Part shown: positions 26,936 through 37,543 of the stretch, piece after piece | Numbering within the stretch: the first letter of the stretch is position 1 | Layout of the letters: every line of letters starts with the position of its first letter | NCBI GenBank assembly: GCA_965153355.1 | Contig: OZ231126.1 | Coordinates: 83,328,001 to 83,392,000 of the forward strand | Reading direction: 5' to 3' | Source of the DNA: Flaccisagitta enflata | Taxonomy: Eukaryota > Chaetognatha > Sagittoidea > Aphragmophora | DNA: 64,000 nucleotides | Notes under the pieces: generated by a model | What the model was told of the DNA's origin: nothing | Seen by the model: the letters and a program-made list of their open reading frames with translations, nothing else | Databases searched by the model: none | Position numbers and translations under genes: made by a program

Positions 26936-27529
26936 TGGCTGAATGGACAGTCGCATTATCAATTTCAATCTTTTTGTCTTTTTATTTGCCACTATCAAAA
27001 TAGTAATCAGCAATGAAGAATATGGATCTATTTGCTCACCAATTGAGCGGATTGAAATACGGAGGAATGCTGTATGGGAGATTGCCATATCTTGCCAAGA
27101 AGAAATCTATCACTGGGTTAATTGTTGTTTGTTTTTGTCTCTCCTTAACCGACAAACAAATGTAAGTTTAGGATGTAAGATGATACTTTTCTCTCATTTA
27201 TAACTCGAGTGTTTTGCATAAGGGTGATTTTTTTCCTTTTTTTCCCATAATGCGAGATGTGGTTACTAGGATGTGAATGATTTGCGCATGGATAATCAAA
27301 TGAAAAACATTTTATCCTTGTTTCTCCTTGTTTCTCCCATTTGATTCTTACTCTCTCATCTTTCTTTGCAGAATAGCACCTATTTTAGTTCAAATGGCGC
27401 TAATTTCCTTACCCTCAGAAATCTTGATTGAAATACTTTTGCGGCGGAGGATTTTTGCTGCTGCTGCTGCTGTTGCTTTTGCGGCGATGGCTGCTGCCGT
27501 GACACCATTTTATTTTCCCGTTCGCTAGT

Positions 27530-27910
27530 TGATTTCGTTGACGCTAACGCTGGATTCTTCGATGGCGGCGCGCTTCCGGCGGCAAATGCCGACGTGAGCG
27601 CGCTTGTCGGATTTTCGGCGGCCCCGACTTGGCCGCCTTTTTGGTGGCACTGTTTGGTGGCGTGTCCGCCTTTGGTGCCTGCTAGTGTGGATAGGGTAAA
27701 AGGGATTGTTTAGATGGTTTTGGTCTCATTGCTGAGTCTTTGGAAGAGGCGTTTCTAGTCACAGACAATCGCGTTTTGAATGGCCCACTCGGTCGCTCAC
27801 TACATTCGTTCGCTCGCACCACTCACTCCGCTCACGCGCTCCGCAGCGCTACGCTCGCTTCGCTTGCTTGCTCTATTCATGGGCTCGCTCACTCACTTTG
27901 CTCACTTCCC
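27530..27910. other. GC-rich islands in the AT-rich element
   Basis: At 27540-27690 the sequence is GC-rich with repeated GCGGC/GCCGCC words. At 27785-27905 it is built of CGCTCACTC/CGCTCGC-like words (CTCGCTTCGCTTGCTTGCTC). These stand out sharply from the T-rich surroundings. No coding assignment is made. Confidence 0.5.
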
Positions 27911-28596
27911 CATGGGACAGTGAAATTCATGAATATGTGTTTACGCTGTAAAAGCGTCCAATGGGAACAAACGCATTTTTCATCTTTACTAGAAACACGC
28001 CCCTATTCTCTTTGGTTGCAAGTTTCTTTGAATATAAGGTTGCCATCCTGGCTTGCATTTTAAAGTGCGTCGTCGCACATTCATAAGAGGTCATATCCGT
28101 CGGTTGGTTGGTTGGTAACGCAAATGTTTGAAATGCGTAAAACGGCTGACTCTGACGTATTTCTTCACTGCTACACCTCCCATGCCTCACCTCATTCATT
28201 TTCTTCATTCCTTCCTTCATTCATTCATTCATTCATTTATCCATCAAAAACGTTGATTCACAAATTCTTAATCAAGCAAGGCGCACTTATTGGCCATCAC
28301 TTGGCCTTGTTCCTTTGAATTACTTCATCTAATGGCACATTCTGAAATCGTGTTGTTGCACTCATGCTTTTACCATTATTATCAATCGCGCTCATCTGTA
28401 TTTTTTTTTTTTTTTTGAATCGTTTTCCTCGTCCGTCAGCGTGATCTCGTGCGTACCTTGCATTTGATCAGTGATGCTTAACTCACTTAGTGGATTGGCA
28501 TGAGGCCTGTTGGTGTTTGGCGCTGGTATATGGGTGTTTGGCTTTGACGTTTGACCCTGTTTTTATTTGCGTTGGTTGACCTTGGAGTGATGGTCG

Positions 28597-28686
28597 CCAT
28601 GATCCGGCATGGTCGCCGGACCGGATCTCGGCGAGCAGGTCTTGTAACCACAATCCGGCATGGTCGCCGGACCGGATTTCGGCGAG
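28597..28686 (-). repeat. Two tandem copies of a CCGGC-GCCGG palindromic motif
   Basis: Each unit reads ATCCGGCATGGTCGCCGG on the plus strand followed by ACCGGATCTCGGCG, 52 bases apart. Read on the minus strand both give SP(K/R)SGPATMPD(H/C)G, the same peptide block found at 17.35, 18.45 and 18.53 kb. A weaker version lies at 29095-29128. The sequence can also form a CCGGC/GCCGG hairpin, so a structural role is a serious alternative to coding. Confidence 0.6.
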
Positions 28687-28833
28687 CGTGTCTCGTGTTT
28701 TTTTTTCTATGGGAGGGGGGGGGGGGTTTGCCTGTATCTTCTTTTTGATTGTAGATGAAAACAAAAGGCGTCGAGCGATTGAAGCGATCTGGCGCAGTGA
28801 TGAAAATGCTTTGTTTTTTTTTCATTGCTTCAT

Positions 28834-28926
28834 TGTTTTGTTTTGTTTTGTTTTGTTTTGTTTTGTTTTGTTTTGTTTTGTTTTGTTTTGTTTTGTTTTG
28901 TTTTGTTTTGTTTTGTTTTGTTTTGT
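28834..28926. repeat. (TTTTG)n pentanucleotide array
   Basis: About 18 perfect TTTTG units. A shorter, interrupted run of the same motif lies at 29376-29413. Both are near the 5' end of the giant LTR element. Confidence 0.97.
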
Positions 28927-29947
28927 TGTTTTGGTGAAACTACGAGACAAGGAATTAGTAAAATAAGGCAAGCGTAGTCTTTTCTCTCTCACTAGTCACG
29001 CTTGAATCGAAATGCTTGCAAATTGGGATTCGGTTGTTTAATCTAACACTCGCATTTGTGCCATGACACTTGCAATAAAATGATGTTTAAAATCGGACCA
29101 GCCACCGCGATTTCGGCGTACCGATCAACGCCAGATTTTTGTTTTGTTGCGACGGTAATAGCAGTTGGAAGGGTTGGTAGTCAAGTTAAAGGGAAGCGAT
29201 TAAAGAATATTGAGGGGAGATTTTGCGCAGGAGTCTTTAAATGCGTAACGTGAAAAAAAAGAAACAATAAAACTTTTTTTCTTTCTGATGTATGATTTCT
29301 TGGTGAACAGAAGCGCGATGTGAAAATGAGTCTTCATTGACTTTTTTTCTTTGAATCGTATTGCGTTTTACCTCGTTTTGTTTTGTTGTTTTTTTTCTTG
29401 TTTTGTTTTGTTTTATGAATACTCAGCTTTGAATGACTTATTTCAAGAGACTTAAAACTGGAGAAGTTTAACGCGAGAAAAAGTCAGGAGCCGGTGAAAG
29501 ATGACTTTTTTTTTCTTATTCCTCTTCTTCTCTAGTGTGACTCTTTCTCCCTTCTCTTTCTTTGTTCGCGTTAAAATTTCTTGTTGGGGAAAACTGGACT
29601 TTGATAGTTATGAAATTCTTTTTCATCGTTGGTTTCAATAGAGAAAAAGACTTTTTCATATGATTGATGGTTTATCCGTCTGTCCCTTTTCCCTTCATTT
29701 TTCTATTAAGACGCTTCAAGCATAGCTTGGTCAAACCATGGACAGACAACGCGATGTACGATTTACAGACAGTTTTGGGCCAGTTTTTTTTTTTCTTTTT
29801 TTTTCGGAATGAAGATTCAGTTTTTTTTTTCCTTTGCAAGAAGACAATTTGTGACTTTTTTTTCTTTTGTACTGTCAATACCGTATCATCTGTCATCTGT
29901 CATGGTGTCTAGTCTCTTTAGTGCGTGCAAAGTGGTCCATTGGTCTG

Positions 29948-29969
29948 TTCGAATCGCATTAAGCCACCA
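29948..29969 (-). promoter_or_regulatory. Primer-binding site of the giant LTR element
   Basis: On the minus strand, directly after the 5' LTR: TGGTGGCTTAATGCGATTCG and then AAC. Its complement reads like the 3' end of a tRNA: a TTCGAATC T-loop, a short stem, AAGCC, a discriminator A and CCA. It is one base shorter than a canonical tRNA between T-loop and CCA, so the match is either imperfect or to an unusual tRNA. No rest of a tRNA lies upstream, so this is not a tRNA gene. Confidence 0.75.
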
Positions 29970-30207
29970 AGTAACGAACTAGGTCGTCTGAGACTGAGAC
30001 TAAGCTGGCTAGCGTCAGTTGAGGTTGAGGAAAAAGAGAAATATTCCGGTATCAAGAGTGATTCAGCCAGTCTGAATCAGGCTTTTATACTCTTAAATTG
30101 AGAGAGAGAGATGGAATTTGATCGATATATTCATATTCGGTTTTCCTGCTCTCTATTTCCTTTGTCTGAATTGATTTCTTATAACCGATCTGGTTCCATT
30201 CATGACT
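29970..30207 (-). repeat. 5' LTR of the giant retroelement
   Basis: Identical 238-bp partner of 4715-4952, 25,255 bases away. In the sense (minus) direction this is the promoter LTR, with TATAAAAG at 30082-30089. It is followed immediately by the tRNA-like primer-binding site and flanked outside by the target duplication ACTT (30208-30211). Confidence 0.88.
30082..30089 (-). promoter_or_regulatory. TATA box of the 5' LTR (likely element promoter)
   Basis: TATAAAAG on the minus strand in a GAGTATAAAAGCC context, followed by an 8-bp-arm dyad (TGATTCAG/CTGAATCA, 30059-30079). A start site would be expected in or just after the dyad. Confidence 0.7.
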
Positions 30208-30248
30208 ACTTGAACACTTGATCCGAGGAGCATTTTGCTGTCTTTTTT

Positions 30249-30850
30249 GGGCAGCGGCCCCAAAGAGGCCGATGACCTATGCTCTTACACAGGAGAAATT
30301 TCTCCGCCCCCTCTTTTTCCATCCGTCCACCCCCTTTGAGGCCTAAATCCCAGCCTCCAAGCTCAAATCCCAGCCTCTAGGCTCAAATCCCAGCCTCGAT
30401 GCTCAAATCCAAGCCGTGGGGCCTAAATCCCAGCCTTGAAGCTCAAATCACAGCCTCGAGGCTCAAATCCCAGCCTTGACGCTCAAATGCCAGCTTTGAG
30501 GCCCAAATCTCAGCCTCTAGGCTCAAATCCTAGCCTTGATGCTCAAATTCCAGCCTCGAGGCTCAAATGTCAGCCTCACAGCTCAAATCCCAGTCTGGAC
30601 GCTTGAATCCCTGCTTAGATGCTCAAATCCCGGCCTCAAGGCTTAAATCCCAGCCTCAAGGCTCAAATCCCAGCCTCAAGGCTCTAATCCCGGCCTCAAG
30701 GCTTAAATCCCAACCTCAAGGTTCAAATCCCAGCCTCAAAGGTCAAATTCCAGCCTTCAGACTCAAATCCCAGCCTTAAGGCTCAAATCCCAGCCTTGAA
30801 GCTCCAAACTTGCTAAGCATAGGTCATCTGCCACTTCGGGGCCGCTGCCC
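30249..30850. mobile_element. Fold-back element with GGGCAGCGG inverted ends and internal 20-bp minisatellite
   Basis: The left end is GGGCAGCGGCCCCAAAGAGG followed by CCGATGACCTATGC. The right end is its inverted copy (GCATAGGTCAT ... GGGGCCGCTGCCC, 30817-30850). Between them about 20 units of CCCAGCCTCAAGGCTCAAAT (20 bp) are packed in tandem. A T1 motif follows outside, inverted, at about 30888-30921. There is no coding capacity, so any mobility would have to be in trans. No clear target duplication was found. Confidence 0.7.
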
Positions 30851-30993
30851 CTCTTACCACCACACATCCACATAAACTCACATGGGGGCAACGGGTACTG
30901 CTGACCATCTAACGCTAATACAACTGTTTCATTCCTTCACATCAATTTCATTTTCCTTCCTTACTTACCTCTTCCCCGCCGCTGTCTACTTCT

Positions 30994-31027
30994 GGGCAGC
31001 GGCCCCGGAGGGGCCGATGACCTATGA
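30994..31027 (+). repeat. Solitary GGGCAGCGG end motif
   Basis: GGGCAGCGGCCCCGGAGGGG followed by CCGATGACCTATGA matches one end of the fold-back family. No inverted partner is found nearby. The pyrimidine-rich satellite begins right after it. Confidence 0.7.
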
Positions 31028-31029
31028 TT

Positions 31030-31852
31030 CCACCTTTATATCATCAATAATTATTCCTCATCATCCTCTCCATTTTTCATTTAATTCTCCTCCATCTCCT
31101 TTCATTTCCCATTTATGTACTCATCATCCTCTCCATTTTTGGGTTTTACTTTATCTCTTCATTTGATTCTCCTCCACCTCCTTTCATTTCCCCTTTATAT
31201 CCTCATCTTCCTCTCCATTTTGGGGTTGTTCATTATCTCTTCATTTGATCTTAGTTTCGACTTCAACTCCTTTTGGGCGACGCGAGATGAACAACTCATG
31301 GCTTGCCTTTTCTCTCTTACTGCTTATGTGATAAATACTAATAACATTTTCCTCCTTTTATTCTGCTCCTTCCTCTATCTCGCTATCTCTGTCCCTTCCG
31401 CCTCTTACTTCTCCTCTTCCACTTCCTCCATCTCTCTTCCTCCACTTTCTCCATCTCTCTCTTTCATCCTCCTTTACTTCCTCTATCTGTCTTCCTCCAC
31501 TTCCACCACTTCCTCCACCTCTGTTCCTCCACTTCCTCCACTTCCTCTACTTCTTCAACTACCTCCATCTATCTTTCTCCACATCCTCCACTCCGTCCAT
31601 CTCTTCCTCCACTTTCTTCAATTTCCTTTATTTTCTCCTCTTCCTCCATCTCTCTTCCTCCACTTTCTCCATCTGTCTCTCTTCACCTCCTTCATCTCTC
31701 CTCCACTTCTTTCTCCCTCCCTCTTCCTCCGTCTCTCTTTCTCCGCTTCCTCCATCTCTCTTTCTCCGCTTCCTAAACTTTCTCCTTCAATTTTCTTCCT
31801 CTACTTCCTCCATTGCTCATCCTCTACTTTCTCCATTTCTCCTTCTCCACTA
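31030..31852 (+). repeat. Pyrimidine-rich TCC satellite, left part
   Basis: Degenerate CTTCCTCCATCTCTC and CACTTCCTCC units, with two longer TCATCTTCCTCTCCATTTTGG-like repeats at 31060-31230. The 250-codon plus frame here (31115-31867), rich in S, L, P and F, is open because pyrimidine-only DNA rarely contains stops. I do not call it a gene. Confidence 0.75.
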
Positions 31853-32690
31853 CTATCTAGGAAATAGATATATGGACACCTAACCGTGATTGTAGTACCT
31901 AAACCTTAATATCTGATAAAAAAATGAAAGCAGATTAACAAACTATGACAAAAAATCTTACATTCAAGACCAAGCACAGCTCAGTGGCTCAATCCGTTTT
32001 CAAATGGCAGCGTTTTAAAGAAGATCTGTCATTTTACATTAGATGATTTCAGCTCAAATCATGAATGAACAATCCACATTGAATGAGCTCTCAAATTCAA
32101 ACGGATTGACCAATATTACCCTGCTTGGCCTCATTACTATCTTCGCCGAAAGAAACGCAGCAGTTTTACAAATAGCATCAACTTTGGAAGAGTATTGCTC
32201 CTAAACGAGTAAAGCTACAGACCCCAGATTGGTCCCATTTCAAAGCCTTATAAAAGCCCTTTAAAATGGGACCAATCTGGGAAGTGTAGCTTTATTCGTT
32301 TAAGAGCAGCACTCTTCCAAAGTTGATGCTATTTCTATAACTGCTGCGTTTCTTTTGGCGAAGATAGTAGATCTTATTTTTCACAAATTCATTGATAATT
32401 GAAAAAAAAATTGATGGCTGATTTTGAACGTATTGCTCTGAAATCATCCAACATCATAAGAAAACAGTACTGATTTAATGATTTTTTGTTACTTTAAGAG
32501 AAATTAAGGACACGCTTGTTTTAGTTGAAAAAATCTGGACCAATCCCATAAAACAATCCAAACGGAAGCACATGATAGATCAAAATACCATAAAATGGCT
32601 AAAAGTTGATTTATTTGATAAAAAAATATCATTCAGTGAGTAAAAAGGCTAACTTTACTCCAGTTGTCCGTATATTTATTTCCTAGATAG
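31853..32690. mobile_element. 838-bp MITE with TA target duplication (Tc1/mariner-like), CTATCTAGG ends
   Basis: Inverted ends CTATCTAGGAAATAGATATA (left) and CTATCTAGGAAATAAATATA (right, read inward) are flanked by TA on both sides (31851-31852, 32691-32692). The element interrupts the TCC satellite, which resumes directly after it. It holds a second, internal inverted repeat (about 32147-32255 against 32258-32370) with arms of about 100 bases. No transposase frame is present. Confidence 0.85.
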
Positions 32691-32692
32691 TA

Positions 32693-33080
32693 TTTCCACT
32701 TCCTCCATCTCTCTTCCCCCCTCCAATTCCTCCATATCTCTGCCTCCAATTTCTCCACTTCCTCCACTTCCCCATCTCTCTTCCTTCACTTCCTCCACTT
32801 CCTCTACTTTTTCCACTTTCTCGATCTCTTCCTCCATCTCTCATCCTCCACTCCCTCCACTTCCTCCATTATTTTTTCTCCGTAATTTCCACTTCCTCTA
32901 TTTCTCTTCTTCCTTTCCTTCCATGTCTCATCCTCCACTTCCGCCATCTCCCCTCTCTATTCACCATCTCCGACTTCCTCCATCATTTTCTCCTCGACTT
33001 CCTCCACAGATTCTCCGACACCCTTGCTTATCATATTCTCCGCCCGCTCTCTTACCCTCTACTTCGCACTCCACGATGAG
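32693..33080 (+). repeat. Pyrimidine-rich TCC satellite, right part
   Basis: Continuation of the CTTCCTCCATCTCTC-type satellite after the MITE, decaying into unique sequence by about 33080. It confirms that the MITE landed in a pre-existing array. Confidence 0.75.
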
Positions 33081-33089
33081 TGCGTATCG

Positions 33090-33180
33090 TTGCCCCGAAT
33101 TCTGTGCCCTGAGATGTACCATTTTTTCCTTTTTAGTGATTTCCAGAATTCTGGGCCCCAAGAAAATGCATTATCATATT
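33090..33180. repeat. Small dyad around GAATTC...GGGCCC
   Basis: GCCCCGAATTCTGTGCCCTG and a near-inverse CCAGAATTCTGGGCCCC lie about 50 bases apart. A related AGAATTCTGGGCCCTGAGAT occurs at 33937-33960. Family unknown. Confidence 0.45.
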
Positions 33181-33294
33181 TTCCCTCTCTTTCCCTTTCT
33201 CTTTCTTTCTCCTTCCTCATGAGAGAAACAAGGCCTAGACACATAACCTCCCCAGTTGCGTGCAGGTGGATAAGAGATCACTAGACCATTAAAA

Positions 33295-33720
33295 AAAACT
33301 AAGTCTAAGGATGGAAGCGTTTTGTTACTACTTCATTTAAACTCATGTTCACTATTAGAATACAAGTGGTATGGAAGCTTTTTTCCACTACAACACTTGC
33401 AATTGTAAAAACCAATTATTAGGAAAAGAATCAATAGCCTTTAGTGGCTTTAACAGAAAAAAAAAAGACCTAGTTTTAAGACGGAAGCTCATGCTTATGC
33501 TTACTATAAGATGAAAAGTGACAGAGGAGCTTTTTTTAATACAAACACTTGCAAAATATAAAAGTCGATAATAAGGACAAGAATCAACAGTCAATCCTTT
33601 TTAGCGGCTTTAAAGAGATAAAGATTAGTTTTAGAATGAAAGCCTTTTTCTACTACTTCACTCCAGCTTATCAGCTTTGTAAAAGTCAAAGATTTGAGGA
33701 AGAAGCAAATCTACTATTCA
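33295..33720. repeat. Three diverged tandem copies of a 157-167 bp unit
   Basis: Units begin at about 33299, 33466 and 33623 with AAG(T/A)CTAAGGATGGAAGC- or GACCTAGTTTTAAGACGGAA-like sequence. They continue through CAACACTTGCAA and end in TTTAG(T/C)GGCTTTAA. The third is partial. No coding potential. Confidence 0.65.
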
Positions 33721-33794
33721 GTTGTTGTAAATGATAACAGTTTGCTATGTCAAAGTTAGATGAGGCTGGATACACAGCACCCCAGCTGTTGACA

Positions 33795-33799
<5 letters not shown>

Positions 33800-33886
<87 letters not shown>
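33800..33886. repeat. (GA)n microsatellite
   Basis: About 87 bases of uninterrupted GA, following TACACAGCACCCCAGCTGTT. Confidence 0.97.
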
Positions 33887-33889
<3 letters not shown>

Positions 33890-34249
33890 TTAAAGATTAA
33901 GAGAGAGGGAGTAAAATAATATGGTGTCTCGGGGAACAGAATTCTGGGCCCTGAGATTATGGGATTTTTTGGGGCCCTGAGACTTTGTAACCTCGGGGCC
34001 CCGCGTCGCGCCCCTCCACGATCCCCCCTCCTCCCTTCACCCCCTTCAATACACTCATGACCATCTCCTTTATTATTCATTTCTCTGAACGATGCATAAC
34101 GAAAGATGAGTATCTTTTTTGTGTTAGGGTTATGCCATCCTCGGTTAACGGCAAAATCGGCCAAAATCGGCCATTCAGTGCGATTGACTGTAATTGACGC
34201 TTGACGAAGATTTAAGGCCATCGACGCTTGACGGCTTTGCATGAGGACG

Positions 34250-35310
<1,061 letters not shown>

Positions 35311-35313
<3 letters not shown>

Positions 35314-35627
35314 CAAAAACCCACTCGATGTTACGCGAGCCTGCGTCATCACGCGTGAGTCGTCGCAACAAAAGGAAGGAGAAACAAAAACTACACCACC
35401 CAAATACTCAAGCAAACAATCCACCACTCAAATTGCTTAGCTTTGTGAGTGTTTTCAACTTTCCACTTTGTGGGCCTCGCAAAGTGTCGGGTCTCTAACG
35501 TCAATAGCAATGGCAATTGGCGGAATCAAAGTGTTAAAGTTTGACTTAATCATCAAAAAGAAGTGTTTCAGGATAACAAAATCAATAAGCAATATCTAAA
35601 CCGGGCACTCTGAAACAACTTGTGGGA
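35311..35627. other. Unique spacer, no gene seen
   Basis: No transposon end, array or credible frame recognised. Confidence 0.4.
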
Positions 35628-35857
35628 TTTTTAGTCGCGCGTGCCACGCGACTCTACACCCTGCTTTGTCGGTCCATCAGTCCATCCGTCATTCCGTCGG
35701 TCCTTCAATCCGTCCATCGGTCCGTCCATCACACTTTACTTTTAGGGGGTTTTTGCGGTTTTTGGCCTCATCGCTCCTGCCCAAATGATCTGGTGACCTC
35801 AATTACAGCCCCTGCCCACCCGCACGCGACTGGGGTAGCCGTGTATCCGGCCTTGTT
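35628..35857 (+). mobile_element. SINE-like element, copy 1 (AGTCGCG-hairpin family)
   Basis: It begins TTTTTAGTCGCGCGTGCCAC with the hairpin AGTCGCG...CGCGACT, then CTCTACACCCTGCTTTGTCG and a variable run of GTCC/GTCG units. Next come ACACTTTACTTTT and CTCCTGCCCAAATGATCTGG, then CCCACCCGCACGCGACTGGG. It ends GCCGTGTATCCGGCCTTGTT. Five other copies in this window share the same beginning or end, and several share both. No coding capacity. A structured-RNA retroelement is the likely class but is not proven: I did not recognise A and B boxes. Confidence 0.75.
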
Positions 35858-36229
35858 ACATACTAACTTTGGTATTTAGTTGCATTTACGTCATAGAAAA
35901 AACGAAAAAAAATCTGCCCAAAAAGGTTTTGAAACGTGCGTAATATGGATAAAAGACCAACCAATTACCCAACTGACGGACACCTTTTAATCTTGAAGCG
36001 GTACTTTGGCGCACCAAAACAGACTTGCCATGGCACAGATCCACACTTTCTATGTTTACAGACTGGAATCAGAGAATGAATTGGCCAGTCCATCGACCCT
36101 ACAAAGCGGTATTTTCGTGGTGGGTTGATTTCCGCGTGACATTTGCGGTACAGCAAGTATTGTTTACACAAGCCAGTTCGATGCACCCGTTTGTGTTTGG
36201 TAATGTCTTCATGTTGTCTCCATATTGTC

Positions 36230-36375
36230 TCCATATTGTCTCCATATGGTGATTTAGGTAGGCAGGGTGGTTTTGATTGGTAGGTGGGTGGAATTTACAA
36301 GTCGGGGGTGGTTTTGCCTCACGGTGTTGACGATTTAGGTGGGTAGGGTGGTTCTAGTTGGTTGGTGTGTGGTAA
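36230..36375. repeat. Local GGTGG/GGTAGG-rich repeats
   Basis: Short diverged repeats of GTGATTTAGGTAGGCAGGGT and GGTGGTTTTGATTGG type. A triplicated CTCCATATTGT occurs at 36216-36246. Confidence 0.5.
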
Positions 36376-36400
36376 CGATGGCAAAATGAAATAGCAGCCC

Positions 36401-36440
36401 AAAGGCAGTAAGTGGTCAGCGGTACCCGTGCCCTGCTTGA
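36401..36440 (+). repeat. T1 motif next to a fold-back element
   Basis: AAGTGGTCAGCGGTACCCGT followed by GCCCTGC, about 35 bases before the GGGCAGCGG end at 36471. This is the same order as at 39.6, 42.1 and 58.1 kb. Confidence 0.65.
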
Positions 36441-36470
36441 GATTTGTGTGATTTAAGTTGAGGGGGAGCA

Positions 36471-36969
36471 GGGCAGCGGCCCTGAAGGGGACGAAGTCCT
36501 GTAGAACACAGGGGGGATCTGTCCGTCCGTCCGTCCGTCTGTCCATTCATCCCCCCACCCCATCCTCAGGGCTTCGTCTCCTTTGGGGCCTATTCTGACC
36601 CAAATTCTGCCAAATAGCCTAAATCCAAGCAATATGGCCCAAATCTAAGCAAAATGGCCCAAATCCAAGCATAATGGCCCAAATACAAGCAAAATGGCCC
36701 AAATCTGGTCAAAATCTAGGTATCAGAGGCCACTTTATAGATCAAAGAGGCCAAAATGATGTACCTTGGGCTAGATATGGGCCATTTTGCTTAGATTTGG
36801 GCCATATTGCTTGGATTTAGGCTATTTGGCAGAATTTGGGTCAGAATAGGCCCCAAAGGAGACAAAGCCCTGAGGATGGGGCGGGGGGGACGGACGGACG
36901 GATGTACGTACGGACGGACAGATTCCCCCTGTGTTCTACAGGACTTTGTCCCCTTCGGGGCCGCTGCCC
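36471..36969. mobile_element. Fold-back element with about 100-bp palindromic arms
   Basis: The left end GGGCAGCGGCCCTGAAGGGG is inverted at the right end (36936-36969). Inside, the arm from about 36560 to 36662 (CCTCAGGGCTTCGTCTCCTT onward) is inverted at about 36777-36880, with only a few mismatches. Within the arms a 20-bp unit, AAATCCAAGCAATATGGCCC, is repeated. The whole could form a long hairpin. No frame of interest. Confidence 0.75.
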
Positions 36970-36971
36970 AA

Positions 36972-37540
36972 AATAAAAAAACCGAACAACTTGTTTGTCA
37001 ATGTTTCACATCCAAGCAAGGAGAAAAATATAGCAAAATACATGATCATTTTAAAGATCTGCGAACGTCTTTAAAGTGAGACCTTGCTGGATGTTCTTGC
37101 TCTATCCTTTTAGAAATGGTATTAGGATGAAGACAGGTGGTCAAGAATTTGGAAATTCACTACGCCACTTTCATTGGTTATCTTTATTCTGACATAAAAA
37201 CTAAACGCAATGAGTTAGAAATTTGCTAATGGCGCCATTTTTGATAAAATACGAAGCTCTTTAATTTGCTCATGGATAACGAGTAGCTAAGACAATCCTG
37301 AGCTGCATTATTGACAAAAACGGAATGATTAAAATTGCTTATTGGCGAAAAGTTGAAATAGGCACTTTTTTCCATCAGCGATTTTTTTCTTCAAAGCATT
37401 GCCATTTCTAAACGAATAGAGCTACAATGACCAGCAACGTCGCATTTGGAAGATTTTTTGCAGAGCTTTAAAACGGTCATGGATTTTTTATGGCCCAGGC
37501 CCATAGTTAAGCAGAGACTAACAAAACAAAGTGTTAGCTT
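36972..37540. mobile_element. Degenerate palindromic MITE
   Basis: Left part ACCGAACAACTTGTTTGTCA; right part, read inward, AAAAGCTAACACTTTGTTTT. A core containing CTTGCTGG...TTTAGAAATGG (about 37082-37120) recurs inverted at about 37405-37490 (GCCATTTCTAAACGAATAGA). The same core is found in the MITEs at 38.98 kb and 47.04 kb. The ends are too decayed to show a target duplication. It is squeezed between two GGGCAGCGG elements. Confidence 0.5.
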
Positions 37541-37543
37541 TTT

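Larger units (their letters stand above)
4715..30207 (-). mobile_element. Giant (25.5 kb) LTR retrotransposon, apparently non-autonomous
   Basis: Direct repeats of 238 bp (4715-4952 and 29970-30207) are identical by eye. They are flanked by a 4-bp duplication, ACTT, at 4711-4714 and 30208-30211. Read on the minus strand, the order is 5' LTR, a primer-binding site starting TGGTGGCTTAATGCG directly next to it, about 25 kb of interior, a polypurine tract GGGGGGGAG directly next to the 3' LTR, then the 3' LTR. Each LTR has a TATAAAAG box in the same orientation. The interior is T-rich and C-poor on the plus strand, so A-rich in the sense direction, as in many retroelements. No frame exceeds about 180 codons and I cannot find reverse transcriptase, protease or integrase motifs by eye. 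It therefore resembles a very large LARD (large non-coding retrotransposon derivative). Giant Ty3-type elements (Ogre, Burro) reach this size but encode pol. The ends AGT...ACT are unusual, since TG...CA is the norm. Confidence 0.85.

Noticed and set aside
29880-29969. tRNA gene, because of the TTCGAATC...CCA 3' end
   Set aside because: No matching 5' acceptor, D-arm or anticodon arm lies upstream. Its position exactly beside the LTR marks a primer-binding site.
4953-29969. Alternative genetic code (TAA/TGA as sense) to explain the lack of long frames
   Set aside because: Test readings at 17.57-17.70 and 10.3-10.9 kb meet both TAA and TGA repeatedly, with frame changes, and the retrotransposon at 46.4 kb reads well in the standard code. 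Decay or lack of coding is simpler.
4953-29969. Host gene with giant introns on the minus strand
   Set aside because: The block's limits coincide exactly with LTRs, polypurine tract and primer-binding site. No chain of exons with splice signals could be assembled by eye.
31115-31867. 250-codon plus-strand frame that looks like a hydrophobic Ser/Pro/Leu-rich protein
   Set aside because: It lies on a pyrimidine-rich satellite where stops are rare by composition. The satellite continues beyond the MITE without a frame, and there is no domain or start context.
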